Shown piece after piece: positions 45,788 to 57,414 of a stretch of 64,000 nucleotides of DNA. Position 1 is the stretch's first letter, and the number at the start of each line of letters is the position of its first letter. The position numbers and the translations under genes were made by a program. The notes beneath the pieces are model-generated. The model was given only the letters and a program-made list of their open reading frames with translations, searched no databases and had not been told where the DNA came from. The stretch is from Phoma sp. XZ068 (taxonomy: Eukaryota > Ascomycota > Dothideomycetes > Pleosporales > Didymellaceae), in assembly GCA_004835665.1 (NCBI GenBank), contig RBKR01000004.1, positions 1,302,001-1,366,000 of the forward strand. Direction: 5' to 3'.

Positions 45788-47831
45788 ATGTCTTTCCTCA
45801 GACGACGCTTTGGCGGCGGCGACACGTCGCCTGAGCTCTCGCGCGAGCCGTCTCCGAACCCAGCCTCTGGCGAACGGCCGTCGAACCTGCGCGTCATCAC
45901 TGCCGAGCAGCTCCATACCCTGCAGAAGGGCAAGGGCAAGAATGGCAAGAGGAGGAGCTTTTGGGTGTTTGGCCTGGGCGGCCTCTTCGGGCTGGTGGTT
46001 GCGGCCTTTTTTGCGGGCAGCAACGACCTCATCGACCTGAAGAGCATCGAGGGCATGAACCTGGAGACCATCATGGAGGCCCTGCCGGACAACTTTGTGA
46101 AGAGCGCGCAGCAGCTGCAGGTAGGTGCCTTGTGCGCATGTGCAGGACGAGCGCTGATTGACCAAGGTGTAGAAACAAGAACGCGATGCCGTCAACTACG
46201 ACTCGTTCGCCATCGGCATGCATGCCCGCGCCCAGGGCATCCGCGCCTCCCACCCGGTCATCATGATCCCCGGCGTCATCTCCACAGGCCTCGAGTCGTG
46301 GAGCACCGAGGAAGGTGCGCGCCAGTACTTCCGCAAGAGGCTGTGGGGCTCGTGGACCATGATGCGCGCCCTGGTGCTCGACAAGGCCGGCTGGAAGAGG
46401 CACATCATGCTCGACAAAGACACCGGCCTCGACCCGCCCGGCGTCAAGCTGCGCGCCGCCCAGGGCTTCGACGCCGCCGACTTCTTCATCACCGGCTACT
46501 GGATCTGGAACAAGATCCTCGAGAACCTCGCCACCATCGGCTACGACCCCAGCAATGCCTTCACCGCCGCCTTCGACTGGCGCATGACCTACATGAACTA
46601 CGAGATCCGCGACCAGTACTTCACCCGCCTCAAGTCGCACATCGAGGTCGCAACCCACGTCTCCGGCAAGAAGGCTGTCATGCTCTCCCACTCCATGGGC
46701 TCGCAGGTCCTGTACTACTTCCTCCACTGGGTCGAGGCCGAGGGCTACGGCAATGGTGGCAGCGACTGGGTCGAGAAGCACATTGACAGCTGGATCAACA
46801 TCAGCGGGTGCATGCTGGGCGCCCTCAAAGACATGCCCGCCGTCCTCAGCGGCGAAATGAAAGACACGGCCCAACTCAACGCCTTTGCCGTCTACGGTCT
46901 TGAACGGTTCTTGTCTCGCTACGAGCGCGCAGAGATCTTCCGCGCCATGCCCGGCCTCTCCTCCATGCTGCCCCTCGGTGGCAACGCCGTCTGGGGCGAC
47001 CACACCGGCGCCCCTGACGACGCCCCCGGCCAAAACGTCTCGTACGGAAACTTCCTCCGCTTCCGCGACACAAACAGCACCAACAGCCTGACGTCGCAAA
47101 ACCTCACCGTCGAGCAATCCCTCCCCTTCCTCTTCAAAAACACCGAGCCCTGGTACAAATCCATGATCCAGCGCTCCTACTCGCACGGCGTCGCACACAC
47201 CGCCAAAGTCGTCGAAGACAACCAGCGCATCCCCGCCAAATGGATCAACCCGCTCGAAACCCGCCTCCCGCTCGCTCCCAGCCTGAAAATCTACTGCTTC
47301 TACGGCATCGGCAAGGACACGGAACGAGCGTACTACTACCGCGCAGACGACGATCCTTTGTCCGGGCTAAACGTCACGCTGGACACGGGGTACACCGCGT
47401 TTTCGTCAGACGGCGAGACCACACCCGGCAGCGGCGTCGACCATGGTGTCGTAATGGGCGAAGGCGACGGGACCGTGAATCTGCTCAGCTCGGGGTACAT
47501 GTGCGCAAAAGGGTGGAAAATGAAGCGCTACAATCCCGCGGGCGTGCAGATCAAGACATTCGAGATGAAGCATGAGCCTGATCGGTTTAGTCCGCGCGGT
47601 GGGCCGAACACCGGTACGTCCTTTACCCAATTGCAGTGTGTTTGCCTTACTAACGTATATCTAGCCGACCACGTCGACATCCTTGGCCGCTCCTCCCTCA
47701 ACGATCTCATCCTGCAAGTCGCAGGCGGCCGAGGCGAACTAATCAACGAGACCATCCATTCCAACATCCTTCAGTACGCGGAGAAAGTCAAAATCTACGA
47801 GGAAGATGAGCACGGCTGGTTCGGGCAATAA
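45788..47831 (+). CDS. LRO1: Phospholipid:diacylglycerol acyltransferase (LRO1/PDAT)
   Basis: Transfers an acyl chain from a phospholipid to diacylglycerol to form triacylglycerol in the ER. Three exons with introns 46121-46172 and 47614-47664 give 646 residues. I use the ATG at 45788 (MSFLRRRFGG), which matches the usual fungal start; an in-frame ATG at 45713 would add 25 residues. One membrane helix lies at about 57-77 (FWVFGLGGLFGLVVAAFF). The LCAT-type alpha/beta-hydrolase domain follows: HPVIMIPGVISTGLESW, then the nucleophile serine in SHSMGSQ near residue 285, the acid in GEGDGTVN near 540 and the histidine in ADHVDILG near 593. The catalytic triad is therefore intact. It shares a promoter with NAA30. 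Confidence 0.95.
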
Positions 47832-48297
47832 CCGCTTTTCTTTCTTCAGGTACTGTAAATAGGTACTTGCTGTTTGTGGCGTTGGATGGGAGGTAGATTA
47901 GACAGACTAGACAGAGGAAGAACGATTCACAATTCACAAGTCATAACTTAGACACGAGAGAAGAGGTAAATTCAATCCTCCATTTCAGCTACAAAAGCGG
48001 AGAATAGGCACTCCGCCATACCATGCACGCCGCTATGCCATTTGATAGTACAACCCCGACACGCATCGCGGGGCCAAAGATGAGATGGTCGCTATGGGGG
48101 AACAAAAAAAAAAGAAAGCAAATCCAGCCAGAGATGTGAGGCAGTATGGTACAAAAGCCGCTCAATAACGCCTACATGGGGAACCCCTCCCAAAGATCCC
48201 AATCCCGGTCCCAATCCGTATGTATCCACTATATACTCATAAACAATAGTGAGTGCGCTTTTAGTCTTTGCGCCTGTCATATCCAGCGTACGTCCAT
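47832..48297. other. Convergent 3' intergenic region
   Basis: 466 bp between the 3' ends of LRO1 and the 1118-residue protein gene. It contains a run of eleven or so A at about 48106-48116. No gene is supported. Confidence 0.6.
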
Positions 48298-51200
48298 CTA
48301 AGAGGAATCGTCACACTCGTACAATGTGCACTGGTGGTGTCGCGGTTCCAGCACCTCCAGTAATGTGTCGAAAATCTCAACACCGTCGTCGTCGTCTTCG
48401 TCTTCGTCGTCATCCAGCCGGTGTCGTCGAGCCGTAGGCGTTGCATTTCCGTCCGACTCTGAAGCGTCGTTCTCGGATTCAAAGCCGCTGTCGTCGCCGG
48501 AGAAGCTCACCATCTCTTGTGCGCCGACCTCAGCATCCGAATCAGAAGATGACACACTCACTTCATCACCATCAGTCACGCCGTGCCAGCTCTGCTCGCC
48601 GTCGTCGTCATCATCAGCGTCGTCTGCGTTCTCGTTTTCATCACCACTGTCGTCGTCGGGCTCCGTGTCTCCTCCCTGGTTGTAGCCTCCAAAAGCAGGT
48701 CCGCCAAGGAACGGCCCTGAAGCTGGTGTGGCATACGCAAAGGCTGCAGGATTGCTTGTACGGGTCACGGATCGCTGACTGGGACGGCTTGTGATATCTG
48801 AGCTTGACCTTGGCAGGGCAGGATGCGTGAAGTGAGGAGAGGGTGGCTCCCGTGAGCGTCGAGGAGTAGGGTTCCAGATCGTGACTGGCCCCATGTCAGG
48901 AACAGCTACGTCGTCACGCGGTGACGACGAATCTGTGATCCGCCGACGCTTGAGCCGAGCTGCAGGAACACTTGGAACACGTGAGTGCAGTGGCTGTGAC
49001 GATGCCTGTTTTGTAGGAGACGAGTTCATACGGCGCTTCGCTGGGCCAGGAATCTCAAGCACAGAAGTGGATGCTGTCCGGCTGAGGGACCTAGGCCTTT
49101 GCTGATGGAAGAGGCTCAAGGGTGAGAGGGGCTGATGTTGCCTGTTCTTGAGGATGGAGGAGGGAGTGATTGACCGACGCCACTGTCGGTCCGCTGGGCG
49201 CATTGAAAGCTCGACAGATTGATGGCTGCCGAATGAGGAGTGCACACTAACAGGAGGAGCGTCGTATGTAGCAATATACTGCCAACATGTCTCCTTTGCA
49301 TCCGCCTCTGGAACGGGCTGGCATTGCTCATCATTGCCTTCCATCTCCGAGTCTCGGTCTGGCTGATAACGAGGAAGTTGTCGCAGTTCTGGCCATGTCC
49401 ACGAGCTACCCATCTCGTCGCTCCGCTGCACATATGCCTCACGCTGCGTGACGTATAGCCTCCTCTTACCTCCTGACACTCGCATGATCACACCAGCAGC
49501 GAGAAACTGCGCTGACCAATGCGCAGAGCTTGACATCTCGCTCGGGGTGAGAAAACGAAGCCTAGACTCCTTCATGACCTTTCGTAATGGGATGAAGGAA
49601 GCTCTTAGAGCAGGATGTGCAGCGACCATCTGATCCTCATCCCGATCGGTGAAATGCAACCATTCCATAACATCGCTAAACGCGTGGGACAGCGTACCCT
49701 GGATGTCTCGAGCACTAGCGCTGTGCAAAGTAACGTTACGAATAAACCCTCGGCTGCGGAGCCGCCTGTAAACCAAATTGTTGGCTCCACAAGCTTTAGG
49801 GTGAAGCCAATCGTCAGTCGATCCAGATGCCCAGTCACTAATAGCTTGACTGCTCCATCCACTCTCGGTGTCACTGAAGATACCTTTGGCACCAGGGTTA
49901 GGACTCGAGTCGGTATCTCTCAGATTCTGAAGACTCTGCGCTGGTTTTAATGCTCTGGCCTGCGTCCAATCCTCGGAGTCCTGGGTAGTGGTTTTGGAGG
50001 AGTCGTGCATCGGCTGATCAGGTGAGAACCAGATGCCGCGCAGTTCACGGCCCCAGGGCAACAAGACGACCTCAACTTCCCAGGGATTGAGCAGAGTGGG
50101 TGAAGCGGCGGATTCCAGGACTTCCAGGCGACCCTTGATATCGCCGAGTTCGGCTTCATTGTCCTTGCGTTCCATAGCAGCGAGGATCAGCGCTGAGGAC
50201 GTTGTCGACTGCAATGAGTGGTTGGAGGTGAAGGACCCTGTGACGTGATCAATACGACGTCGGCTATGCGAGAGGCTGCTGCTGTCAGCATCAATAGCTT
50301 GATGCATCTTTTCATGCTCATCGATGCGATGTTCAACAGTGATAAGCCTATCATCATACATCTCAAGTGTTTGGTGAAGGTCTTCCGGCTGCACATAATT
50401 GAACGATCCATTCTCGAGTATGTCCAAACGGTTCTCCATCTCCCTCATAGTCTTGGCTACGTTGGGGATGGAGATCAGGAGGTTGTGGAGTGGTGCTAGG
50501 TAAGAGACTAATTTTTGAAGGTCTTGTGGTGATGCAGACCGGAGGACATTCTGCAGCTGCTCTTCTTGTTGTGCTGAAGGGGAATTGGGTAGCTGAAGCT
50601 GTTGACCAGGCACGGAGGTTACATTCGTAGGCTTGTTCGGTGAGCCGCTCGATCCTGGCTTACTCGAAGTCAGTCGAGACAGCGTATCAATCAGCTTCTT
50701 TCCCTGCTGCACAGCATTGTCAGCAGCAGCGAGATTAGGCGTGCCTTGCACGCTAGGAGTTGCCACCTCCGTCGCACTCTGTATGAAGTCGTGCGGATCG
50801 AGCGTATTGGGAATGGTGTCACCAGCAACGTCGAGGTGCAGATTACGATTGAAGTCCTTGATTTGCTCAAAAGGGCCACGCAGGTCGCTCAGCAGCCTGA
50901 GCGAGTCGTTTGGCATGGAATTGTCTCTGGTGGAAGCGCGCTCTGGCTCGCTGAACGCTCTCTGGAGCGGCGGTGGCACGCTGTCGTCGGCGATAGTGGG
51001 TGAGGCAGACTGCTGACGGTCAATACTTCGCATACTCTCCATGTTCAACATTGAAAGGCCAAGCCCTGCTACACCTTCACGGGGCTGGTTCGCAGCTGGC
51101 CTGGCTTCATCGTCAGCCGCTGGGCGTCGGTCATGAGAGAGCATGCACAGGGAGGGGAGTCCAGGCAAGCCAGTCGCGCTGACTTGCGAAGGAGTGTCCC

Positions 51201-51654
51201 GACTCTGCAGCATGCGACCGGGCCCATTGGCTTCAGAAGCGGCTGTTCGCTGGAGTCGCTGGCTACTGCCATAGAACGACTTTTGTATCCGCTCGTCGTT
51301 GGTACTCTGAGCTTCGTCTACATTCACTTGCTGCCCCAAGTGCTTTGTGCCCGTTTGCATAGCAGGAGCGTGCTGCTCGGGCGCGCGCGCCGTCCTTAGA
51401 TGGAAGCACGCATGATGTCCACAGACACACCAGGGCACGCGCTCACTCGCCGGACGGTGGAGGGCGCTCCCGTCGTGCAGCTCGGCACTGCTCTTGTCCC
51501 AGAACTGGTCACATCCACAGGGGCCAACCGAGGCATCGCGGTAATTGCAGGGTCCGTTGGGGAGCGCGCGGCGCGGAGGGGATTCCTTCTCAGATGCTGG
51601 GCGGTAGAAGATGCGCTGCGTGGGAACCGTGTCTGGCTCTACAAACCCCGCCAT
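48298..51654 (-). CDS. Large unknown protein with N-terminal Cys/His cluster and acidic tail
   Basis: Unrecognised single-exon protein of 1118 residues. The ATG at 51654 (MAGFVEPDTVPTQRIFY) is the first ATG of the frame. Near residues 35-85 there is a Cys/His-rich cluster, GPCGCDQFW and then RVPWCVCGHHACFH, which could bind zinc. A Ser/Pro/Gln-rich region follows, then a helical, coiled-coil-like segment (about residues 360-480, with MREMENRLDILE). A more ordered middle part contains WMEWLHF-like aromatic sequence and GSSWTWPELRQL. A basic stretch ARLKRRRITDSS looks like a nuclear signal, and the last 120 residues are highly acidic with repeated Asp/Glu. The composition suggests a nuclear regulatory protein; no family could be named. 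It overlaps no other gene. Confidence 0.72.
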   Translation of the reverse strand: MAGFVEPDTVPTQRIFYRPASEKESPPRRALPNGPCNYRDASVGPCGCDQFWDKSSAELHDGSALHRPASERVPWCVCGHHACFHLRTARAPEQHAPAMQTGTKHLGQQVNVDEAQSTNDERIQKSFYGSSQRLQRTAASEANGPGRMLQSRDTPSQVSATGLPGLPSLCMLSHDRRPAADDEARPAANQPREGVAGLGLSMLNMESMRSIDRQQSASPTIADDSVPPPLQRAFSEPERASTRDNSMPNDSLRLLSDLRGPFEQIKDFNRNLHLDVAGDTIPNTLDPHDFIQSATEVATPSVQGTPNLAAADNAVQQGKKLIDTLSRLTSSKPGSSGSPNKPTNVTSVPGQQLQLPNSPSAQQEEQLQNVLRSASPQDLQKLVSYLAPLHNLLISIPNVAKTMREMENRLDILENGSFNYVQPEDLHQTLEMYDDRLITVEHRIDEHEKMHQAIDADSSSLSHSRRRIDHVTGSFTSNHSLQSTTSSALILAAMERKDNEAELGDIKGRLEVLESAASPTLLNPWEVEVVLLPWGRELRGIWFSPDQPMHDSSKTTTQDSEDWTQARALKPAQSLQNLRDTDSSPNPGAKGIFSDTESGWSSQAISDWASGSTDDWLHPKACGANNLVYRRLRSRGFIRNVTLHSASARDIQGTLSHAFSDVMEWLHFTDRDEDQMVAAHPALRASFIPLRKVMKESRLRFLTPSEMSSSAHWSAQFLAAGVIMRVSGGKRRLYVTQREAYVQRSDEMGSSWTWPELRQLPRYQPDRDSEMEGNDEQCQPVPEADAKETCWQYIATYDAPPVSVHSSFGSHQSVELSMRPADRQWRRSITPSSILKNRQHQPLSPLSLFHQQRPRSLSRTASTSVLEIPGPAKRRMNSSPTKQASSQPLHSRVPSVPAARLKRRRITDSSSPRDDVAVPDMGPVTIWNPTPRRSREPPSPHFTHPALPRSSSDITSRPSQRSVTRTSNPAAFAYATPASGPFLGGPAFGGYNQGGDTEPDDDSGDENENADDADDDDDGEQSWHGVTDGDEVSVSSSDSDAEVGAQEMVSFSGDDSGFESENDASESDGNATPTARRHRLDDDEDEDDDDGVEIFDTLLEVLEPRHHQCTLYECDDSS

Positions 51655-53315
51655 GGATGCCAGCAACTGGGCATCCCGCAAAGGGAGCGCGCGAGTCTAG
51701 TACGGGGACATGTTGCGCAGAAACGGGGCCTATGTGAAGAGCTGCCATGGCGTTAGCAGCGCGCTGGACATTTTCTGGCGGGGCCGAGCGCATACCGAGA
51801 ATGTTGCGGGCAGGAGACGAAGGAAAGAGGTTCCTTCGAGGGCGCGCGCCGGGCTTTATACGGTCGATGCCTGACGATCGAGCCTTATCGCGGACACGGG
51901 TCTGCAGTGGGTCGAGAGGGTTGGGTGGGGAAGGAGCGATGCAGTGACTCTCTGACCGTCGCTGCTCGCATGCCGCGCAACGGCAGCCCTCGACCCACGA
52001 CAGCGGAAACGGCGCGGCCCCCCTGTACCAAACTATCGTCGCCGTCTCATAGGCTGTCAGACGCTAGAATATGGGGAAGGCGGCTGCACTAGCCCGAATG
52101 CAGCCGGTGCTTGGGCTCACCAGCTCCATCTCGCAGCACCAGTTCGCGGCCAAAACCACGCATTTGCCTGCTTTCTACCTGGCCAGCGCACGCGCAGCCT
52201 GAAACACGAGCAGCGCGCGATTGCGCGGAAGCATTCGGCATCTTCTTCCGCAAAAGCAGCAGTCCAGGCGCTGCAGCAATGCATTCGCGCGACAAGTAAC
52301 TTTTGCCCTGTTCAGCGCGAGGCCACTCATTGGGCACTGCTCGAAGGACCATGCCGCTGCTGCAGACGGGACCGGGATCCTTGCGTACGGCGACGCCTCG
52401 ACCCAGATTCGGTCCTGTGTTGGCGAGTACATGCCAGGCAACGAGACTTCGTGACCTGCTGTCGCAATGCTCTCACGGTGGTGTGCAGTCGTCAGCCTTG
52501 CATGCGCGGAGAGCGTGCGTGGTGAAGCACTGATGAAGAAGGTGCGCCGCGCGAGGGACAAAGATCGTTGCGTAGCATGCCTGCCCAAGCTGAGGTAACA
52601 GTTTTGTGGGTACGGCAGCCGTGTAATATCCGTCGAGTCGCACAGGGCGGCAGTGCAAGACAGGATACAGATACGTCATTCGTTCAATGTGATGTTATTG
52701 GAATCCTTCATGTTGGTAGTTGTGCTACAGAACGATTCATGACAAAGCTTGGAGTTCAGCCTGGTACCCATCACTTCGACGAACTCAGACAACGTACTGG
52801 TAGCACTTACTTCATGACTCAAGATTGTAATTACTCAGCCTGCTGTAGTCTTGTCGATCAGAACCGGCGTGAGTTGGTAGTATTACCCCGAAGATTTTAA
52901 CACTATTCCCATTGGAGCAATACGTCGTGAGAGCCTACTCTGCAGTATAATCTGATGAACCGCCCATGAGCGCGCAAGACCGCCATGGCCGGTACTTACT
53001 TGTTAGCAATCAAGCAATCTCATCCTCGTCTGCTTTTTTCTCTTCTGTGGCTATTGAAATTGAACAAGCCTGGCGACGTAAACATCACCTGCCTCAACCC
53101 GCATCGAGCGGTAGAGTAGTCACTAGTTGATTCTGTGAGCGTCGAGAAAAGAACTCGAATGCTTGGTGTCGAAGAAACAGCGTTGTTGACAGGTCTACAG
53201 TTTATTAATACCGGTGACTTTTCCTACATGCCGAACGGGCGCAAATAGATGCACCTATTTTACCTGCACCGCCAAGTTCAACACAATCATCCAACACATT
53301 TCGGCCATCTACAGA
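51655..53315. other. Intergenic region
   Basis: 1.7 kb between two minus-strand genes: the 5' flank of the 1118-residue protein and the 3' flank of the phosphoglucomutase. The first 700 bp are GC-rich, the rest average. Open frames here begin with non-ATG codons or are short. No RNA gene is identified. Confidence 0.55.
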
Positions 53316-55067
53316 CTATGCGAGTCTCAGCCCGTTCTCTTCAGGCTTGAACCATTCCTTCAGCAAGTCCTCCAGGATACCGTTCGCACCGCTCTTCGCC
53401 TCCTCACTGGTCTTGCCTTGGCACTCGATGTAAAGCTTAATCTTTGGCTCCGTCCCACTACCCCGAACCGTGAACACCGCACCATCGTCAAGCTCGCAGG
53501 TGAGCATCTGTGCAGTCGGGTCCACGGGTAGATCAGGAGTGTGGTCACTGCTCTTTGAGTCATAGCCTAGCGTGAGATCCCTCCAGCGCACGATCCTGCG
53601 GGGTCCGATGGTGGTGGGGTGGGGGTTGCCCAGTGCACGGATGGCTGTGAACACTGCTGTCGTGACGACTGGCGAGGGAGAAACAAGGTAGGTGTTAGCA
53701 TCCTCAAAGTACCCAAGGTATTCGTATAGTCGCTGTAGCTTGGCGTACGGTGTCATGTCCTTCTCATGCCACTGGGATGCTGCGGTAAGGAAGACAGCCG
53801 CGGCGCTGATGGAGTCCTTGTCGTGCACTGTCTGTGGGATCATGTAGCCGAGAGCCTCTTCGAAAGCATACGCGACGTTGTAACCTTGCTTGTCGAGATC
53901 GCGTGCTACGTTTCCAAGCCATTTGAACCCAGTCAAGGTCTCTGTGAAGTGGAAGCCTTCCTTCTTCGCCAATGCCGCAAGTGACCTAGAGCTGACTGTA
54001 GAGGCCAGCATGGCGAGCTTATCTCGAGGCTTCGAGGAAGGGTATCGTTCGAAGATGTATGCACCGAGCAACAGACCGAGCTGGTTGCCAGTGAAGATGT
54101 GCCACCTATCGCCGACTTTTTCCGCTACGGCAAGTCGGTCAGCATCGGGATCACTGGCTAGAATGAGATTTGATGATACTGCATCAGCCGTCTGGATAGC
54201 CAGGTCTAGAGCTCCTTTCTCCTCTGGGTTGGGGAATTTGACTGTAGGGAAATCGGGATCCGGTTGTGCTTGTGCCTCAACGACGCTCATCTGTGAAGAC
54301 ACTCCCAAAGTCTCAGCACAACGCTTCATGGCGGTCAAACCAACGCCATGCATTGGTGTATAGACGAATTTGAGATCCGGGCTTAGTTTGATGGCTTCGT
54401 CCGGCTGTGAGGCGCACAAAACAGCTTGGTGGTACTTATCCCTCACCAAGTCCAAGGAGCCTTCAACCATAAGACTTGGCTCGTCTATGGTGGACGTGTC
54501 CCAGGTGACAGGCTTGAGGTTCTCCAGGATGGCTTGAGCAATTCCGGTGTCATGCGGTGGGATGATCTGGCAACCGTTCGACCAGTATACCTTATATCCA
54601 TTGTCTTTAGCAGGGTTATGGCTGGCCGTGACCATCACTCCAGCGGCCGCACCTAGCTCTCGCACTCCGAAAGGTACAAGTGGTGTGTGCGAAGGTGTCT
54701 CATACCACCACACTTTGATGCCCTTCGCCACGAATGCGGCTGCTGTGAGTTTGGCAAACTTCTCTGAGTTGTGCCTCGCATCGCGGCCAATCACTACACC
54801 TCGCTTTTTGACATTCTCTTCGGTCTTCAGGAGATATGCTGCCAATCCCTGAGACGCTTGGATGACTGTGAGGGAGTTCATGCAGGCGAAGCCAGCTTGC
54901 ATAGGGCCTCGCAGACCGGCAGTACCAAAAGCAATCCGGTTGCGTAGTCGCAGCTCTAGCTCGTCTGTGTTTCCATGGTGTAGTAGTTGGTAGATCTCGT
55001 CTCTGGTAGATTTGTCCTGGTCAAGCTCCAACCACTCCTTGGCCAGCTCTTTGATGTCCTTCGCCAT
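53316..55067 (-). CDS. Phosphoglucomutase/phosphoribomutase (PGM2/PRM15 type)
   Basis: Alpha-D-phosphohexomutase superfamily enzyme that interconverts 1- and 5/6-phosphates of ribose or glucose through a phosphoserine. Single exon of 583 residues. The ATG at 55067 (MAKDIKELAKEWL) was chosen because earlier codons of the frame are not ATG. The order of motifs is AFGTAGLRGPM near residue 45, the active-site serine loop VTASHNPAKDNGYKVY near 148, the metal loop DPDADR near 304, the sugar-binding GFKWLGN and EEALGY, and the phosphate-binding RGSGTEPKIKLY near 532. The extended N-terminus and AFGTAGLRG place it with yeast Prm15/Pgm3 and human PGM2 rather than classical phosphoglucomutase 1. Cytosolic. 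All catalytic residues are present. Confidence 0.92.
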   Translation of the reverse strand: MAKDIKELAKEWLELDQDKSTRDEIYQLLHHGNTDELELRLRNRIAFGTAGLRGPMQAGFACMNSLTVIQASQGLAAYLLKTEENVKKRGVVIGRDARHNSEKFAKLTAAAFVAKGIKVWWYETPSHTPLVPFGVRELGAAAGVMVTASHNPAKDNGYKVYWSNGCQIIPPHDTGIAQAILENLKPVTWDTSTIDEPSLMVEGSLDLVRDKYHQAVLCASQPDEAIKLSPDLKFVYTPMHGVGLTAMKRCAETLGVSSQMSVVEAQAQPDPDFPTVKFPNPEEKGALDLAIQTADAVSSNLILASDPDADRLAVAEKVGDRWHIFTGNQLGLLLGAYIFERYPSSKPRDKLAMLASTVSSRSLAALAKKEGFHFTETLTGFKWLGNVARDLDKQGYNVAYAFEEALGYMIPQTVHDKDSISAAAVFLTAASQWHEKDMTPYAKLQRLYEYLGYFEDANTYLVSPSPVVTTAVFTAIRALGNPHPTTIGPRRIVRWRDLTLGYDSKSSDHTPDLPVDPTAQMLTCELDDGAVFTVRGSGTEPKIKLYIECQGKTSEEAKSGANGILEDLLKEWFKPEENGLRLA

Positions 55068-55661
55068 GGTTGATGGGGATTGTAGATTGGGTATGTAGTG
55101 GTGCAAATGTCAAGGGAGAGTCGAAACGGAGGAGACCGAGTGCTTATTAGCGCTTGTCGGCCGGTACCTATGACCAAACAAAGGCAGTTCTGCAAATCTG
55201 GTGATGGCGGAGATGGCCGGGGGTTAAACTGAACGGTGGGACACCAGCGTCAGCACCTGCCTTGATTTGCTGTATCGCCACAGCGTTTGCTTCACGTCTG
55301 TGCAGATGGTTCTTGATCTCTCATATACGTGTGATGCAAGGGCATGTACTTGGGCAATAGCAATGCAATTTACGCATTCTGTGTGCGCGATGAGCGCTGA
55401 GTGGTCGAGAACGGCGGCTTCCACGTGGGGCACTCCTGTGGACCCTGCCCAGACCTGCAACGCTCAACAGCGGTGGTCCGATTCGATCACCCTATCCTCT
55501 CCTTCCTGTGCTTGAGTTTGAGGTACTCTCAGCAAGGCCATTGTCTCTTTTCACATTCACTTGAAACATGATTTGAGCCTTGCTGTTGGCTCCCCATCCC
55601 TGCTACGTTTCGATACGCACGATTCAGTTTCGTACAGGTGTCAAGCTATCACATCGCTACC
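55068..55661. promoter_or_regulatory. Divergent promoter region, phosphoribomutase / sphingolipid desaturase
   Basis: 594 bp between the two divergent start codons. No distinctive element or supported open frame is seen. Confidence 0.4.
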
Positions 55662-57414
55662 ATGGACGCGCAAGCACAGAGAAAGGCCAAGGTCTTTACT
55701 CGTAGGGAGATTGAGGGTCAAATTGCCAATGGTAGAGCCATCGTCATTGTAGACAACAAGGTACTGAATGTGGGAGCTTGGATGCCATATCACCCAGGTG
55801 GTGATAAAGCTATGCGGCATATGATAGGACGAGATGCTACAGACGAGGTTACCAGGTATGTTGGGCGATCTTAGGCAAGTAGCATTGCTAACTTACATAC
55901 TCAGATTCCACTCCTCCCAGACCCTCGAGCTCATGAACCGCTACCAAATCGGCCGTGTCGAAGGACGCTGGACAAACTTCCTACCGCCAATTCAGGGAGG
56001 AAAGTTCAGGACGCAGGAGGAGCTGGAGAGGCTGTCAGAGGAAGAGTACCTCGAATCTTGCTCATCTTCAGACCATGAAACTGTCAGTTCAGCATCCTCA
56101 GCGGACCAGAGCCCTATCTTCGAGCCGGCCGACAAGAAATCTTCTGTACGCCAACGCAATACGGCTACCATCGCACTCGCCTCATCATCGTCTTCCGTGT
56201 CCTCGATCGGTCTTGAAGATACTGAAAAGTTACCGAAGATGTCGGTATTGGATAGACGTACGCAGCAGGAGCTGGATTTCGATAAGGCAAAGTACCCTTC
56301 GACAGACGCGAAGACACAGGATAGGATCACGCAGAAGTACCGCGATTTGCAGAAGGAGATCCAAGCGCGAGGGCTGTATGACTGCAACTACACCTCGTAC
56401 GGCATAGAGTGTCTGCGATACGGGACGTTCATCGCGCTATTCCTCTATGCACTTTACTCGGGCTGGTACATCACGAGTGCGATTCCACTTGCTTGCGTCT
56501 GGCACCAGCTCACCTTTACCGTTCATGATGCTGGCCACATGGGTATCACACACGACTTTACGACCGACACGACCATCGCCATGTTGATTGCGTCCTACAT
56601 GGGCGGCCTGAGTGCGTGCTGGTGGAAGTTCAACCACAACGTCCACCACCTTGTCACGAACGACCCAGAACATGATCCGGATATTCAATACATCCCCATT
56701 TTCGCCGTGACGCACCGATTCTTGGAAAGTCTGACAACGACCTACTATGAGAGGGTCATGGAGTACGATGCCGTGGCCAAGATCTTGGTGCGCATTCAGC
56801 ATTACACATACTACCCAATCATGTTATTCGCACGTTTCAACCTCTACAGGCTGTCGTTGGAGTACCTGTTGGGTGGCAAGGGCCCAAAGAAGGGGCCGGC
56901 ATGGTGGCACCGCTACTTTGAGATGACTGGTATGGTGGTGTTCTGGACATGGTACGGCTACGGTGTTGTCTACAAGACCTTGCCAGACAACTTCAGCCGC
57001 TTCTGGTTCGTCCTCATCAGCCACGCTCTCACATCGCCCTTGCACGTGCAAATCACCTTGTCGCACTTCGCAATGAGTACGACAGACCTCGGCATCCACG
57101 AGTCCTTTGCACAGAAGATGCTGCGCACAACCATGGACGTGGACTGCCCACAATGGCTCGACTTCTTCCATGGCGGGCTCCAGTTCCAGGCCATTCACCA
57201 CTTGTACCCCAGGGTTCCTAGGCACAACCTCAGGGAGACGCAGAAGCTGGTCCAAGACTTTTGCAACGAGGTGGATATCCCATATGCTTTGTATGGATTT
57301 GTGGACGGGAACAAGCAAGTCATCGGCAAGCTGGCAGATGTAGCAAGGCAGGCGGCCATTTTCGCTGAGTGCCAGCGGACCATCGCAGCCGAGGGTGACT
57401 ATGGGTTGCGTTGA
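55662..57414 (+). CDS. Delta-8 sphingolipid desaturase (cytochrome b5 fusion)
   Basis: ER enzyme that places the delta-8 double bond in the sphingoid base of fungal glucosylceramides. Two exons with an intron at 55856-55904 give 567 residues. The N-terminal cytochrome b5 domain carries the haem ligand motif HPGGD near residue 45 and a second His in FHSS; RYQIGRVEG follows. A Ser/Glu-rich linker of about 100 residues separates it from the membrane desaturase domain. The three histidine boxes are HDAGH (about 272), HNVHH (about 309) and QAIHH (about 492). Glutamine replacing the first His of box three is the hallmark of front-end desaturases. A fatty-acid front-end desaturase is the alternative, but the WHQLTFTVHDAGH context and fungal distribution favour the sphingolipid enzyme. 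Confidence 0.9.

Noticed and set aside
51655..51681. Upstream extension of the 1118-residue protein frame
   Set aside because: It depends on a TTG start; the first ATG is at 51654.
55068..55106. Upstream extension of the phosphoribomutase frame
   Set aside because: The extension starts at TTG; the first ATG (55067) gives the normal family N-terminus.
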